A stretch of DNA of 64,000 nucleotides, taken from VRUE01 sp963704515. GTDB lineage: Bacteria; Actinomycetota; Thermoleophilia; Solirubrobacterales; 70-9. Each line of letters opens with the position of its first letter. The first letter of the stretch is position 1. This document shows, in pieces, positions 50,430 through 58,912 of the stretch. The notes beneath the pieces were generated by a model, which was given only the letters and a program-made list of their open reading frames with translations, had not been told where the DNA came from and made no database searches. The stretch covers positions 2,170,001 to 2,234,000 of the forward strand of contig OY969913.1 of assembly GCA_963704515.1 (NCBI GenBank). The letters run 5' to 3'. The position numbers and the translations under genes were made by a program.

Positions 50430-50646
50430 GCTTGAGGCTGCGGTCGGCGTGGCCCGCTCGCTGGGCTATCAGCAGGCGGGTGTGTGGACCTACAGCGACA
50501 ACACCCCGGCCCACAGGCTCTACAAGAGCGCCGGGATGGCGACTACGGGCAAAACCGCACGGGTGCTCACCCGCACGCAAATCCAGTACGGATGCCTCCT
50601 CGGTGGTCAAAGTCAAGTTTCTCGAGCCGCCGGAGGTCCAAAGTGA
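50386..50646 (+). pseudogene. GNAT acetyltransferase C-terminal fragment
   Basis: In the frame shifted from the NUDIX remnant, LEAAVGVARSLGYQQAGVWT then YSDNTPAHRLYKSAGM correspond to the last helix and strands of a GNAT fold; the acetyl-CoA-binding N-terminal part is missing. The join with the NUDIX remnant lies near 50390-50410. Confidence 0.55.
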
Positions 50647-50860
50647 CAAGGGCCGCGAGCACCAAGGCGCCCTGGACGCCGAGCTGCTGCTCTCCGGGCA
50701 GGTGCAGGCCCTTAGGCCGGAAGAATCGGCGATCTACAAGCCGCGCTGAAGAGCCTTCTACGAGACGCCGCTGGAGGAGCACCTGCGCGAGCTTGGCGTG
50801 ACTCGACTCCGCGGAGGCGGTCGAGCGGCTGTGACGAAGCCGGAGGAGTCGGTCAGCTGA
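50594..50860 (+). pseudogene. Isochorismatase-family hydrolase fragment with nonsense codon
   Basis: The frame reads GALDAELLLSGQVQALRPEE, SAIYKPR, stop, then RAFYETPLEEHLRELGVTRL. Family members have KPRWGAFYGTPLEEHL, so the TGA sits exactly where the Trp codon TGG belongs. Both ends of the domain are missing; the Cys nucleophile region is gone. Confidence 0.55.
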
Positions 50861-51593
50861 CCGAGGCTAGGAACCGCTCCAGGCGCTCATCGAAGCCGGG
50901 CGCCGCGGCGACGAAGTGCCCGGCTCCGGGAGCGACCAGTCGCTCGGCGTTCAGCTCGTCCGCGAGCGCGTCGGCCGCGCGCTCCAGGAACGAGGCGTGG
51001 TCGCCGGAGGCGACCAGCACCGGGATGTTCGCGTCGCGCAGGATATCGAGGGTCGGACGCGCCTCGCTCGGCGATCGGCTGCCGTGAGCGCGACGAACCG
51101 CCTGGACCACGTTCTTGGGAAGGGGCCCGGAATCCGGGACGGGTGAGCCCGCGATCCGCAGGAACTCACGCAGCGTCTCGGGGTCCGCGTCGAGGCCGTG
51201 GGCCAAAGCCTCGTTGCCGATGCGCTGAAAGCGCGCCAGCTCGGGATCGTCGGGGACGAGATAGAAGAGCGGCGGCTCGATCAGCGTCAGCGAACGCACC
51301 GGCGCCGGCTTGCGCGTAGCTGCAATCAGTGCCCCAAGCGCACCGTAGGAGTGTGCGACGACGTGGAGGCGCCGGTTGAGCAGCGGCTCGATGTCGGTGG
51401 CATCGACATCGAAGTCCTGGCGCCCATCCGGGGGCGCTGGACTGGGCGGAAAGCCGCGCCGGTGGATGGTGATCAACCTCCACCGATCTCTCAAGGGCTC
51501 AAGCCCCGACCAAGTCGTCGCCGGGCTCGCCCCTCCGTGGACGAGCAGGACCTCCCGCCCCGCGCCCTCACGGCTGACTGCGATCTCATCCAT
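50853..51593 (-). CDS. Alpha/beta hydrolase
   Basis: A 246-residue single-domain hydrolase: REVLLVHGGASPATTWSGLE (oxyanion-hole loop), nucleophile elbow HVVAHSYGALGALIAA, acid in VLVASGDHASFLERA, catalytic His in LVAPGAGHFVAAAPGFDERL. No signal peptide. Small-molecule esterase or lactonase type; substrate unknown. Twenty-three bases downstream of the methyltransferase-SnoaL gene on the same strand, so a short operon is likely. Confidence 0.85.
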   Translation of the reverse strand: MDEIAVSREGAGREVLLVHGGASPATTWSGLEPLRDRWRLITIHRRGFPPSPAPPDGRQDFDVDATDIEPLLNRRLHVVAHSYGALGALIAATRKPAPVRSLTLIEPPLFYLVPDDPELARFQRIGNEALAHGLDADPETLREFLRIAGSPVPDSGPLPKNVVQAVRRAHGSRSPSEARPTLDILRDANIPVLVASGDHASFLERAADALADELNAERLVAPGAGHFVAAAPGFDERLERFLASVS

Positions 51594-51616
51594 GCGGCTC
51601 CTCGGCCACCCAGAGC

Positions 51617-52831
51617 TCAGGCGCGGCCCGGTACTGCATCCGACTGCCCGTCACCCGACCAGATCCGGTCGAACAGCTCGCCGTCGAGAGGAACGAGCCA
51701 GACCTCGCGAATCCAACCGTGCTCGACATCGACTCGATAGATCCCGATCGTCTGCCAGGAGACCTGCTCACCATCCAGAATGGCCGTCCCGTCTACGAAC
51801 TGCGCTACCGCGTCGCCGTCGGAGATTACGTCGCCCGGATGTATGCGCATGGTGGCGTTTGCAAGCTGGCGACGCCTCTCGAAGTAGTCGATCACCTGCC
51901 TGGCGCCACGATGGTCGCCGGCGATCGGGCTCTTGCCCGGCACGTGCCAGATGATGTCCGGCGCCAGTAGTTCCAATACCGGGTCGATCGAGCCCCCGGC
52001 ATACATCTCGCCCTGGCGCCGGTGCAGCTCGGCGATCAAGTCCAGGTACTGGCGTCCCGCCGCGGATCTAACCGACACCTCGACTCCGTCCGCGAGTGGG
52101 ATCTCCACCGATGAGTAGCCGTTGTCGGGATCGCGGACATAGTCCAGATACGGGTGGAGATCCGGGTCCTCGGTGTTCAGGTCCGCCACCAGAAGCGCAG
52201 CGGGTGCCAGGTTTGGCTCGACCAGCTCGAGCAACGAGAGGTAGAGGTCGTTGCGACCGTCGAGGAAGAGGAGGTCGACGCCCTGCGGGAGCTGTCTGAG
52301 CGTCTCCAGCGCATCCCCTTCTCTCCACTGGACAAGGTCCCCAAGCCCCGCCTCCGCCAGGTTGTCGCGCGCTGCGCTGATCTTCCCCGGCAATAGCTCC
52401 GTGGTGATGACCTCCCCGGTGTTCCCGCCGTCTCGGATGGCGGCCGCGAGGTAGATCGTGCTGATACCGAGGGAGCACCCGAACTCCACGACCCTCTGTG
52501 CCCGACGGATTCGGGTCAGCATGTACAACAACCTTCCGACCTCGCGGGTGATCGCGAGCGGCGCCTCGCCGTAGAGCTCATAGCGTCGCTCCTGGCGCAG
52601 CCTCTCGCCAAGCTCTGCCTCACGTGCCTGTACTCGCTGCTTGGCAAGCGGGTCCTCGCGCTCAGCCTGGTCGTGAAGCCGGTCGAGAATCTGAGAGATG
52701 ACAGGAGATCTCAGCGTGCTGGGGATCTTGCTCAGCCTTTCTAAGCCATCCGGTCCGTTCCGGATCGCAGACGGGGGCACCGTATCTGGGCAAGTTGCTC
52801 GAGGCAACGAAGAATTTGGCGAGTGCGTCAT
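51617..52831 (-). CDS. O-methyltransferase fused to SnoaL-like domain
   Basis: A 404-residue two-domain protein. Residues ~75-255 form a class I SAM methyltransferase (RVVEFGCSLGISTIYLAAAI for SAM binding, VDLLFLDGRNDLYLSLLELV). Residues ~285-390 form a SnoaL/NTF2-like barrel (PVLELLAPDIIWHVPGKSPI and IGIYRVDVEHGWIREVWLVP). ATG at 52831 is assumed; it is divergent from and overlaps the next methyltransferase frame upstream, so each start is tight. SnoaL domains often act as cyclases or hydrolases of small aromatic or polyketide substrates. The fusion suggests sequential steps on one compound (inference). Confidence 0.8.
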   Translation of the reverse strand: MTHSPNSSLPRATCPDTVPPSAIRNGPDGLERLSKIPSTLRSPVISQILDRLHDQAEREDPLAKQRVQAREAELGERLRQERRYELYGEAPLAITREVGRLLYMLTRIRRAQRVVEFGCSLGISTIYLAAAIRDGGNTGEVITTELLPGKISAARDNLAEAGLGDLVQWREGDALETLRQLPQGVDLLFLDGRNDLYLSLLELVEPNLAPAALLVADLNTEDPDLHPYLDYVRDPDNGYSSVEIPLADGVEVSVRSAAGRQYLDLIAELHRRQGEMYAGGSIDPVLELLAPDIIWHVPGKSPIAGDHRGARQVIDYFERRRQLANATMRIHPGDVISDGDAVAQFVDGTAILDGEQVSWQTIGIYRVDVEHGWIREVWLVPLDGELFDRIWSGDGQSDAVPGRA

Positions 52832-52870
52832 CTCACAGACGCGGGATACGACTCGCGAGAGAACCCGATA

Positions 52871-53524
52871 ATGGAAGGCATGGCCGGGGAGGATTGGACA
52901 AGCGACGCGCAGAGAGTCGCCAGCTATCTCGACCGAGCGGATGAGTTCCCCCACCGCGCAGAGGGCGAGGGCGTCCTGCTCGAGCATCTGCCTCGCGACG
53001 TGCGGCGCATCCTCGACCTCGGGACGGGCGACGGACGCCTGCTTGCCCTGCTCGAGGCCGACCGTACTGAGCTGCTCGGCGTGGGCCTCGACTTCTCCGA
53101 GCTCATGCTTGGGGCTGCGCGGGCGCGCTTTGCCGGCGACGATCGCGTCGAGCTCGTCAAGCACGATCTCGCTGAGCCGCTGCCCGCGCTTGGGCGCTTC
53201 GATGCCGTCGTCTCGTCAATGGCCATCCACCATCTCGAGCACGAGCGCAAGCGCTCGCTCTACGGCGAGGTGTTCGACCTGCTCAATCCCGGTGGGGTGT
53301 TCGCGAACTTCGAGCACGTCGCGTCAGCAACCGACCGCCTGCACGCAGCGTTCTTCGCGGCGATCGGCGTGCCGCTCGAGGATGCGGATCCATCTGACCG
53401 CCTGCTCGATGTCGAGACGCAGCTCGGGTGGCTGCGCGAGCTCGGCTTCGATGACGCCGACTGCTACTGGAAGTGGCTCGAGATGGCGCTTCTGATCGGC
53501 GTCAAGCCAGCCGAGGCCCGATAG
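52871..53524 (+). CDS. Class I SAM-dependent methyltransferase
   Basis: A 217-residue methyltransferase: VRRILDLGTGDGRLLALLEA (motif I), ELLGVGLDFSELMLGAARAR, FDAVVSSMAIHHLEHERKRS (motif IV) and VFDLLNPGGVFANFEHVASA. ATG at 52871 preferred; 52823 is an alternative start. Its TAG stop is immediately followed, in the same frame, by a SnoaL-like remnant (53525-53680). Divergent from the neighbouring methyltransferase-SnoaL fusion. Confidence 0.85.
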   Translation: MEGMAGEDWTSDAQRVASYLDRADEFPHRAEGEGVLLEHLPRDVRRILDLGTGDGRLLALLEADRTELLGVGLDFSELMLGAARARFAGDDRVELVKHDLAEPLPALGRFDAVVSSMAIHHLEHERKRSLYGEVFDLLNPGGVFANFEHVASATDRLHAAFFAAIGVPLEDADPSDRLLDVETQLGWLRELGFDDADCYWKWLEMALLIGVKPAEAR

Positions 53525-53680
53525 CGCATTGGCGAGATCGAGCCGACCGGCGCACACGTCGAGTACGCTGGTGCCGCCTTCTTTCGGCTGGTGGAGAGCA
53601 CGATTCAGGACGCGTGGGTTGTTGGGGATACCCAGGAGCTTTGGCGAGCGCTCGGGAGGCTCGACGTAAGGATTCCGTAA
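53525..53680 (+). pseudogene. SnoaL-like C-terminal remnant in frame after methyltransferase stop
   Basis: Fifty-one codons directly after the TAG, in the same frame: RIGEIEPTGAHVEYAGAAFF then RLVESTIQDAWVVGDTQELW, ending TAA. This corresponds to the last third of SnoaL/ester-cyclase proteins. Either a deletion fused two genes at the stop, or the neighbouring fusion architecture once existed here too. Confidence 0.5.
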
Positions 53681-53714
53681 CCGTCACATTCGGCGGCGCG
53701 AATACGAATCTTTG

Positions 53715-54146
53715 CTAGCCGTCCATCGCGGCCAATTTGACCACTGCCTGCTGCGCCTTCGACAAGCTGCGCGCGGCGGCCGGCCCCATGATCCGTCGCC
53801 ATGCCGGAGCCAGGACGCCTTCGATGTAAATCGTGTTGGTAAGGCGGCCGCCGCCCTCGGCGCCGGGCTCGATCAGGTGGCGGTGCCCCATGCGCGCCCC
53901 GGGCAGGCGCGCCTCGTCTGTGAAGAGGCGGCCCTGCTCAAACTCCACGACGCGGAAGCGCAGGCGCAGGCCGGTGCGAAAGACGATCCTCGCTCGCGCG
54001 CCGAGAGCCAGCGGCCCGTCCAGGCTGGCCGTCCTGATCTCGGCGTTCCAGCGCGGCCACGCCGCGGCCTCGGCGTAGGCCCTGTCCCACACAGCGGCCG
54101 GGGAGACCTCCGCGTCCAGCGTGCTGGTCGTCTCCCATCGGCTCAT
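53715..54146 (-). CDS. SRPBCC/START-like ligand-binding protein
   Basis: A 143-residue helix-grip protein: RWETTSTLDAEVSPAAVWDR, WPRWNAEIRTASLDGPLALG, ARMGHRHLIEPGAEGGGRLT and a C-terminal helix. Matches the polyketide cyclase/dehydrase (SRPBCC) superfamily that binds hydrophobic ligands. 25 bases after the GNAT stop, same strand. Function unknown. Confidence 0.8.
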   Translation of the reverse strand: MSRWETTSTLDAEVSPAAVWDRAYAEAAAWPRWNAEIRTASLDGPLALGARARIVFRTGLRLRFRVVEFEQGRLFTDEARLPGARMGHRHLIEPGAEGGGRLTNTIYIEGVLAPAWRRIMGPAAARSLSKAQQAVVKLAAMDG

Positions 54147-54171
54147 AGGAGAACCCTTTTCTCGCCGGGTC

Positions 54172-54873
54172 TCATAGCGAGATCAGCTCCGTCAGAGAGC
54201 GCTTCTGCATCCCTCGGCCGTCGAGGTTCTCCGGGGCCAGCCAGGCCTCAAAGCCGGCGCGGACCGCGGGCCAGTCCTTATCGATCATCGCGAACCAGGC
54301 GGTGTCGCGATTGCGGCCCTTGACGATCTGGTGACTGCGGAACACGCCCTCGAAGCGAAAGCCGAAGCGCTCGGCAGCGCGCCGTGAGGCGTCGTTGAGC
54401 GCGTCGCACTTCCACTCCAGCCGCCGGTAGCCCAGGTCGTCGAAGGCATGATGAGCGAGCAGGTAGATCGCCTCGGTCGCGGCGGTCGTGCGCCGTAGCT
54501 CAGGGCCAAACCAGATGTGGCCGATCTCGATCGTGCCGAAGGAGGGCTCGATCCGCAGATAGGAGGCCTGGCCTAGGGGACGCCCGGCCGTGAGCGGTTC
54601 GATCGCGTAGTAGACGTGGCCCTCGGCCCCTGCCTCCCAGGCGAGCGTTTGGCCCAGGTGCTCGGCGCTCTCGTAAGGACCGTCGGGAAGGTAGGTCCAG
54701 ATAGCTGGATCGCCGGCTGGTAGATGGGATGCGGAGTAGAGCGGCTCGGCGTCGGCGGCGGGATCGAGCCGCCGGAGGAGAACGTGGTCGCCGCGCAGCG
54801 GCTCGCCCGATGGCACCGGAACAGGACTCCAGTCGATCGGTTCACCGAGCGGGGGGTCGGACACGGCGGCGAG
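54172..54873 (-). CDS. GNAT acetyltransferase, RimJ/RimL-like
   Basis: About 233 residues: LRGDHVLLRRLDPAADAEPL at the start of the domain, IGHIWFGPELRRTTAATEAI (acetyl-CoA loop) and YRRLEWKCDALNDASRRAAE, AERFGFRFEGVFRSHQIVKG. Typical of RimJ/RimL or small-molecule N-acetyltransferases. The frame is open to 55041, but that part crosses the tRNA-Gly gene, so the Met at 54873 is used. Confidence 0.85.
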   Translation of the reverse strand, partial: LAAVSDPPLGEPIDWSPVPVPSGEPLRGDHVLLRRLDPAADAEPLYSASHLPAGDPAIWTYLPDGPYESAEHLGQTLAWEAGAEGHVYYAIEPLTAGRPLGQASYLRIEPSFGTIEIGHIWFGPELRRTTAATEAIYLLAHHAFDDLGYRRLEWKCDALNDASRRAAERFGFRFEGVFRSHQIVKGRNRDTAWFAMIDKDWPAVRAGFEAWLAPENLDGRGMQKRSLTELISL

Positions 54874-55004
54874 CATATCCGGCGCTATCCGATGGCCTCG
54901 AGCCTGCAACCCTGTCCGATCAAGTTCCCGTAGTGGAGATGCGGGGGTGGTCCCAGTTCCCCCGGCGAATGGCGAAGTGGCCGTGTGCAGGGGATTCGAA
55001 GCGA

Positions 55005-55078
55005 AGCGGATGAAGGGACTCGAACCCTCGACCTTCTGCATGGCAAGCAGACGCTCTAGCCAACTGAGCTACATCCGC
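55005..55078 (-). tRNA. tRNA-Gly (GCC)
   Basis: A 74-base cloverleaf on the minus strand: acceptor GCGGATG/CATCCGC, D-stem GCTC/GAGC, anticodon stem TCTGC/GCAGA with loop TTGCCAT (anticodon GCC), T-arm GAGGG-TTCGAGT-CCCTT. CCA is not encoded. Its anticodon-loop-to-variable-loop stretch is identical to both half-tRNA fragments at 47372 and 48933, but T-stem and acceptor differ. The following 250 bases (55079-55330) hold no recognisable gene. Confidence 0.95.
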
Positions 55079-55330
55079 ACAAGGAGGGGATTCTAGCTTC
55101 CTGCGGGGGTTGGGCTCATCGCGGGTGGGGGATCTGGTTTGTCTACCAAGTATTTGGTAGGGTTTGTGAGTCGGGATGGGTGGCTGCCCGGCCGGCGAGG
55201 AACTGGCTCTCTCAACCCAGTGGTCAAGTTCGAAGTCCCTGTCTCGCCGGCCAGCGGTTCTCGTTGCGGCGGTCCCTCCCTCCGTCGCCCCGCGAGGCCC
55301 TGGGCGTCGGGTGGCCGCCCGTCCCGGTTC

Positions 55331-55828
55331 TCAGTCCCGCGGCGCTGCCTCGGCGAGCAGAGCCCGCAGGTCGAGTGGGCGGGTGTGCATCGCGACCCTC
55401 TCCTCCGGGGCCGGCTCCGGCCACTCCTCGCGGGGCCGGTCCCAGTAGAGCTCGATCCCGTTGCCGTCTGGGTCGTCCAGGTAGAGGGCCTCGCTGACGC
55501 CGTGGTCGGAGGCGCCATTGACGGAGATGCCGGCCGCCGCCAGGCGGCGCAATGCGTCGGCGAGGGTGGCGCGGGTTGGGTAGCGGATCGCGACGTGGAG
55601 GAGGCCGGTCGTGCCCGGCGGGGGCGCTGAGCCACCCTTCGAATGCCAGGTGTTGAGGCCGATGTGGTGGTGGTAGCCGCCGGCCGAGACGAAGGCCGCC
55701 TCGTCGCCGAGGCGCTGCTGCAGCTCGAAGCCGAGCACGTCGCGGTAGAAGGCCAGGGAGCGCTCGAGGTCGGCGACCTTGAGGTGGACGTGGCCGATAT
55801 CCACGCCGGGGTCGATCGGCTCAGCCAT
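55331..55828 (-). CDS. VOC-superfamily (glyoxalase/dioxygenase) protein
   Basis: A 165-residue paired-beta-alpha protein: DIGHVHLKVADLERSLAFYR, GGYHHHIGLNTW, GLLHVAIRYPTRATLADALR and SEALYLDDPDGNGIELYWDR. His and Glu at the usual metal positions are present. Resembles CatE-type catechol dioxygenase halves; substrate not determinable. ATG overlaps the RNase H stop by 8 bases (ATGGCTGA). Confidence 0.85.
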   Translation of the reverse strand: MAEPIDPGVDIGHVHLKVADLERSLAFYRDVLGFELQQRLGDEAAFVSAGGYHHHIGLNTWHSKGGSAPPPGTTGLLHVAIRYPTRATLADALRRLAAAGISVNGASDHGVSEALYLDDPDGNGIELYWDRPREEWPEPAPEERVAMHTRPLDLRALLAEAAPRD

Positions 55829-56231
55829 CGAGCGCCCGGTTGACGAGGCGGTCGGCCTCGGCGTTGTGCTCGCGGCGGACGTGGCGGATCGACCAGGAGT
55901 CGAAGGCGCGCAGGGCCCGCTTCACCTGGGCGTGCAGCTCGCGCATCGTCGCGTCCTTGACCTTGTACTCGCCCCTCACCTGCTTGACGATCAGCTCCGA
56001 GTCGCCGACCAGCTCCAGCTCACGCGGGCCGTGGGCCGCGGCGAGCTCGATGCCGAGCAGCAGCGCCCGGTACTCGGCGACGTTGTTGGTCGCCCGGCCG
56101 ATCCGTTCGCCGTGCTCCTCGAGCACCTCGCCGCCGGGGCCCTGGAGCACCGCGGCGATCGCCGCCGGGCCGGGGTTGCCGCGGGCGCCGCCGTCGACGT
56201 TGACGACCAGCTTGCCGTCGCCCTCAGCCAA
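55821..56231 (-). CDS. rnhA: Ribonuclease HI-family protein
   Basis: About 136 residues: KLVVNVDGGARGNPGPAAIA (first catalytic Asp), RATNNVAEYRALLLGIELAA (Glu), ELVGDSELIVKQVRGEYKVK (Asp) and VRREHNAEADRLVNRAL (His and last Asp). Degrades RNA in RNA-DNA hybrids. TTG at 56231 is the preferred start; the longer open frame overlaps the upstream zinc-ribbon gene. Lies in a run of overlapping genes. Confidence 0.85.
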   Translation of the reverse strand: MAEGDGKLVVNVDGGARGNPGPAAIAAVLQGPGGEVLEEHGERIGRATNNVAEYRALLLGIELAAAHGPRELELVGDSELIVKQVRGEYKVKDATMRELHAQVKRALRAFDSWSIRHVRREHNAEADRLVNRALDG

Positions 56232-56772
56232 CCGGCTCCCCGTTCCGCTCGCGCCCGCCGGCCGGGGCGCCCAGCGCCAGCCGGCCGCCCTCCCCGGCGC
56301 TCGCGTTCCACTGGCGCGCCGAGCGGTCGAGCTGCTCGATCTCGTTGCCCTTGTCGATCGGGAAGACCGGCCGCCCCTCATCGCCGAGGTCGACCCCCCA
56401 CTGGTACCAGCAGAGCTCCCAGGCGACCGTGATCCGCGCCTCGCTCGGCGAGCCGGCGACGGCGCCGACCGAGATCCAGGGCCGGCCGAGACTGCGCGTC
56501 AGGCCGGTCACGGTGCGCGCCGCCTCGCTCGTGTTGAAGCGCTCGACCGCCCGCTCCAGCCTGCCGCGCGGCGCCTCGCGGGCGGTCTCCGGCTGCGTGC
56601 GCCCAACGTTGGCGCCGGGCGCCGTCGGGTCGACCCAGCCCAGCGCCCGCGCCCGCTCGCGGCAGAGCTCGCAAACCGGCTTCGCGCCCTCTCTGGGGCT
56701 CATGTAGGTCCGCGTCCGCTCTCCCGCCAGGATCGAGCGCCCGCAGACACCGCAACTCTCACCAGGGCTCAC
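56224..56772 (-). CDS. Zinc-ribbon-containing protein, unknown function
   Basis: A 182-residue protein. The N-terminus has two CxxC pairs (SCGVCGRSILAGE and VCELCRERARALGW), a likely zinc ribbon. The middle contains a helix (RGRLERAVERFNTSEAARTV) and a C-terminal beta-rich part (ITVAWELCWYQWGVDLGDEG). I do not recognise the family beyond similar actinobacterial hypotheticals. Stop overlaps the RNase H start; start is 10 bases after the EF-G-like stop. Confidence 0.65.
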   Translation of the reverse strand: MSPGESCGVCGRSILAGERTRTYMSPREGAKPVCELCRERARALGWVDPTAPGANVGRTQPETAREAPRGRLERAVERFNTSEAARTVTGLTRSLGRPWISVGAVAGSPSEARITVAWELCWYQWGVDLGDEGRPVFPIDKGNEIEQLDRSARQWNASAGEGGRLALGAPAGGRERNGEPVG

Positions 56773-56781
56773 ACCTGGAAA

Positions 56782-58869
56782 CTAGTTCATCGCGCCGGCC
56801 GCCACGACCTTCTCGGCGAGGTGCGTGGGGACTTGCTCGTAGCGGTCGAACTCGACCTCGAACTCGGCTCGGCCGCCGCTGATCGAGCGCAGGTCCGGGG
56901 CGTAGTCGAGCACCTCCGCCATCGGCACCTCGGCCCGCACCTCGGTCATCGCCCCCTTCGGCTCCATCCCCAGCGGGTGACCGCGGCGCGAGTTGAGGTC
57001 GCCGATCACGTCGCCGACGACGTCCCCCGGGCAGCTCACCGAGAGCCGCACGATCGGCTCGAGCAGGATCGGGTCGGCTGCCTCCATCGCCTGCTTGAAG
57101 GCCATCGCCCCGGCGATCTTGAAGGCCATCTCCGAGGAGTCGACGTCGTGGTGCTTGCCGTCGACGAGACGCACCCGCACGCCCTTCACCGGGTAGCCGG
57201 CGACGGTGCCGTGCGCCATCGCCTCCTCCACCCCCTTCTCCACGGCCGGGATGAAGCCGCCGGGGATCGCCGCCCCCTTGATCTTGTCGACGAACTCGAA
57301 CTCGATGCCGTCCTCGGTCGGCTCGATCTCGATCTGGCAGTCGGCGAACTGACCGCGGCCGCCGGACTGCTTCTTGTAGCGGGCGTGGGCGCCGGCCGGC
57401 CGGCGGATCGACTCCCGGTAGGGGACGCGCGGCGGGTGCAGCTCGATCTCGACCCCGAAGCGCTCCTTCATCCGGGCGACGATCACCTCGACGTGGACCT
57501 GGGTGAGGCCGGCGATGATCTGCTCGCCGGTCTGCGCGTCGCGGTGCACGTCGAGGGTCGGGTCTTCCTCGCAGAGGCGCCGGACCGCCGCGGCCGCCTT
57601 CTCCTCGTCGCCCTTCGAGCGCGGCTCATAGGCGAAGGCCATCACCGGGTTGGGCAGCTCGAGCGGCGCCACGGCGATCTGCTCCGCGGCGGCGCAGAGC
57701 ACGTCGCCGGCATGCGTCTCCTTCAGCTTCGCCACGGCGCCGATGTCCCCGGCGCCGAGCTCCTCCACCGCCCGCATCTCCTTGCCGAGCGGCTGGGAGA
57801 GCTGACCGACCCGCTCCTTGCCACCCTGGGTGACGTTGACCGCGTGGGAGTCGGAGCGCAACGCGCCGCGCAGGACGCGGAAGAGGTTGACGCGGCCGGT
57901 GTAGGGGTCGGCCAGGGTCTTGAAGACGTAGGCGACCAGCCGGCCGTCCTCGTCGGGCTCGATCTCGATCGCCTCGCCGCCGGCGCCGAGCGCCGGCACG
58001 GCGCCGCGCATCGCCGGCGAGGGCAGGTCCTCGACCAGCGCCTCGAGCAGCCGCCCGGTGCCGAGGTTGCGGGTCGCCACGCCACAGGTGACCGGGAAGA
58101 TCCGCCCCGCGGTCACCCCCTGCTTGAGCGCCCGCACGATCTCGTCGTGGTCGATCTCCTCGCCCTCGAGGTAGCGCTCCAGCAGCTCGTCGGAGTTCTC
58201 CGCCACCTCGTCCATCAGCTTCTCGCGGTACTCCTCGGCCTGGTCGCGCAACTCGGGCGGGATCTCCACCTCGCGCGCCGCGCCCGGTCCCGTCCCCTCG
58301 TAGAGGAAGGCGCGCTGGTCGACCAGGTCGATCACCCCGCGCACCTGCGCTTCGGCGCCGACCGGGATCTCGGTGGCGACCACGTGCGGGCCGAAGGCCG
58401 CCTTGAGCGAGTCGAGCACGGCGAAGAAGTCGGCCCGCTCGCGGTCGAGCATGTTGACGAAGACCAGCCGCGCCAGGCCCTCGGCGTCGGCGCGGCGCCA
58501 GAGGCGGTCGGTGTGCACCTCGACCCCGTTGACCGCGTTGACGACGACCACGGCCGCGTCGGCGACCCGCAGCGAGGCGATCGCGTCGGCGACGAAGCTC
58601 GGCTCGCCCGGGGTGTCGATCAGGTTGATCTCGCGACCGCTGTGCTCGAAGCAGGCCAGCGCCGCGTCGATCGAGATCCCCCGCGCGCGCTCGTCGGGCG
58701 CGTGGTCGGAGACGGTCGTGCCGTCGGCCACCGCGCCGAGCCGCGAGGCCGCCCCCGCCTCGAACAGCATCGCCTCGAAGAGGCTCGTCTTGCCGCAGCC
58801 CCGGTGCCCTATCAGGGCGACGTTGCGAATCCGGTCTGCGGCCTTATGAGGCACGCACTGAAGGTACAC
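56782..58869 (-). CDS. EF-G-like GTPase with altered G3/G4 motifs (FusA2-type)
   Basis: A 695-residue protein with the five-domain EF-G layout: G domain (IGHRGCGKTSLFEAMLFEAG), domain II, III (LDVHRDAQTGEQIIAGLTQV), IV (PYRESIRRPAGAHARYKKQS) and V (HPLGMEPKGAMTEVRAEVPM). But G3 reads DTPGEPSF rather than DTPGHVDF, so the GTPase-activating His is Glu, and G4 reads NMLD instead of NKMD. Such EF-G paralogues usually do not catalyse ordinary translocation; role uncertain. The canonical fusA is not in the window. ATG 58869 used; GTG at 58854 possible. Confidence 0.88.
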   Translation of the reverse strand: MYLQCVPHKAADRIRNVALIGHRGCGKTSLFEAMLFEAGAASRLGAVADGTTVSDHAPDERARGISIDAALACFEHSGREINLIDTPGEPSFVADAIASLRVADAAVVVVNAVNGVEVHTDRLWRRADAEGLARLVFVNMLDRERADFFAVLDSLKAAFGPHVVATEIPVGAEAQVRGVIDLVDQRAFLYEGTGPGAAREVEIPPELRDQAEEYREKLMDEVAENSDELLERYLEGEEIDHDEIVRALKQGVTAGRIFPVTCGVATRNLGTGRLLEALVEDLPSPAMRGAVPALGAGGEAIEIEPDEDGRLVAYVFKTLADPYTGRVNLFRVLRGALRSDSHAVNVTQGGKERVGQLSQPLGKEMRAVEELGAGDIGAVAKLKETHAGDVLCAAAEQIAVAPLELPNPVMAFAYEPRSKGDEEKAAAAVRRLCEEDPTLDVHRDAQTGEQIIAGLTQVHVEVIVARMKERFGVEIELHPPRVPYRESIRRPAGAHARYKKQSGGRGQFADCQIEIEPTEDGIEFEFVDKIKGAAIPGGFIPAVEKGVEEAMAHGTVAGYPVKGVRVRLVDGKHHDVDSSEMAFKIAGAMAFKQAMEAADPILLEPIVRLSVSCPGDVVGDVIGDLNSRRGHPLGMEPKGAMTEVRAEVPMAEVLDYAPDLRSISGGRAEFEVEFDRYEQVPTHLAEKVVAAGAMN

Positions 58870-58912
58870 CCGGTGGCGCAGCTCGCCAACCGCTCTGAGA
58901 CTTCTGATCGAT

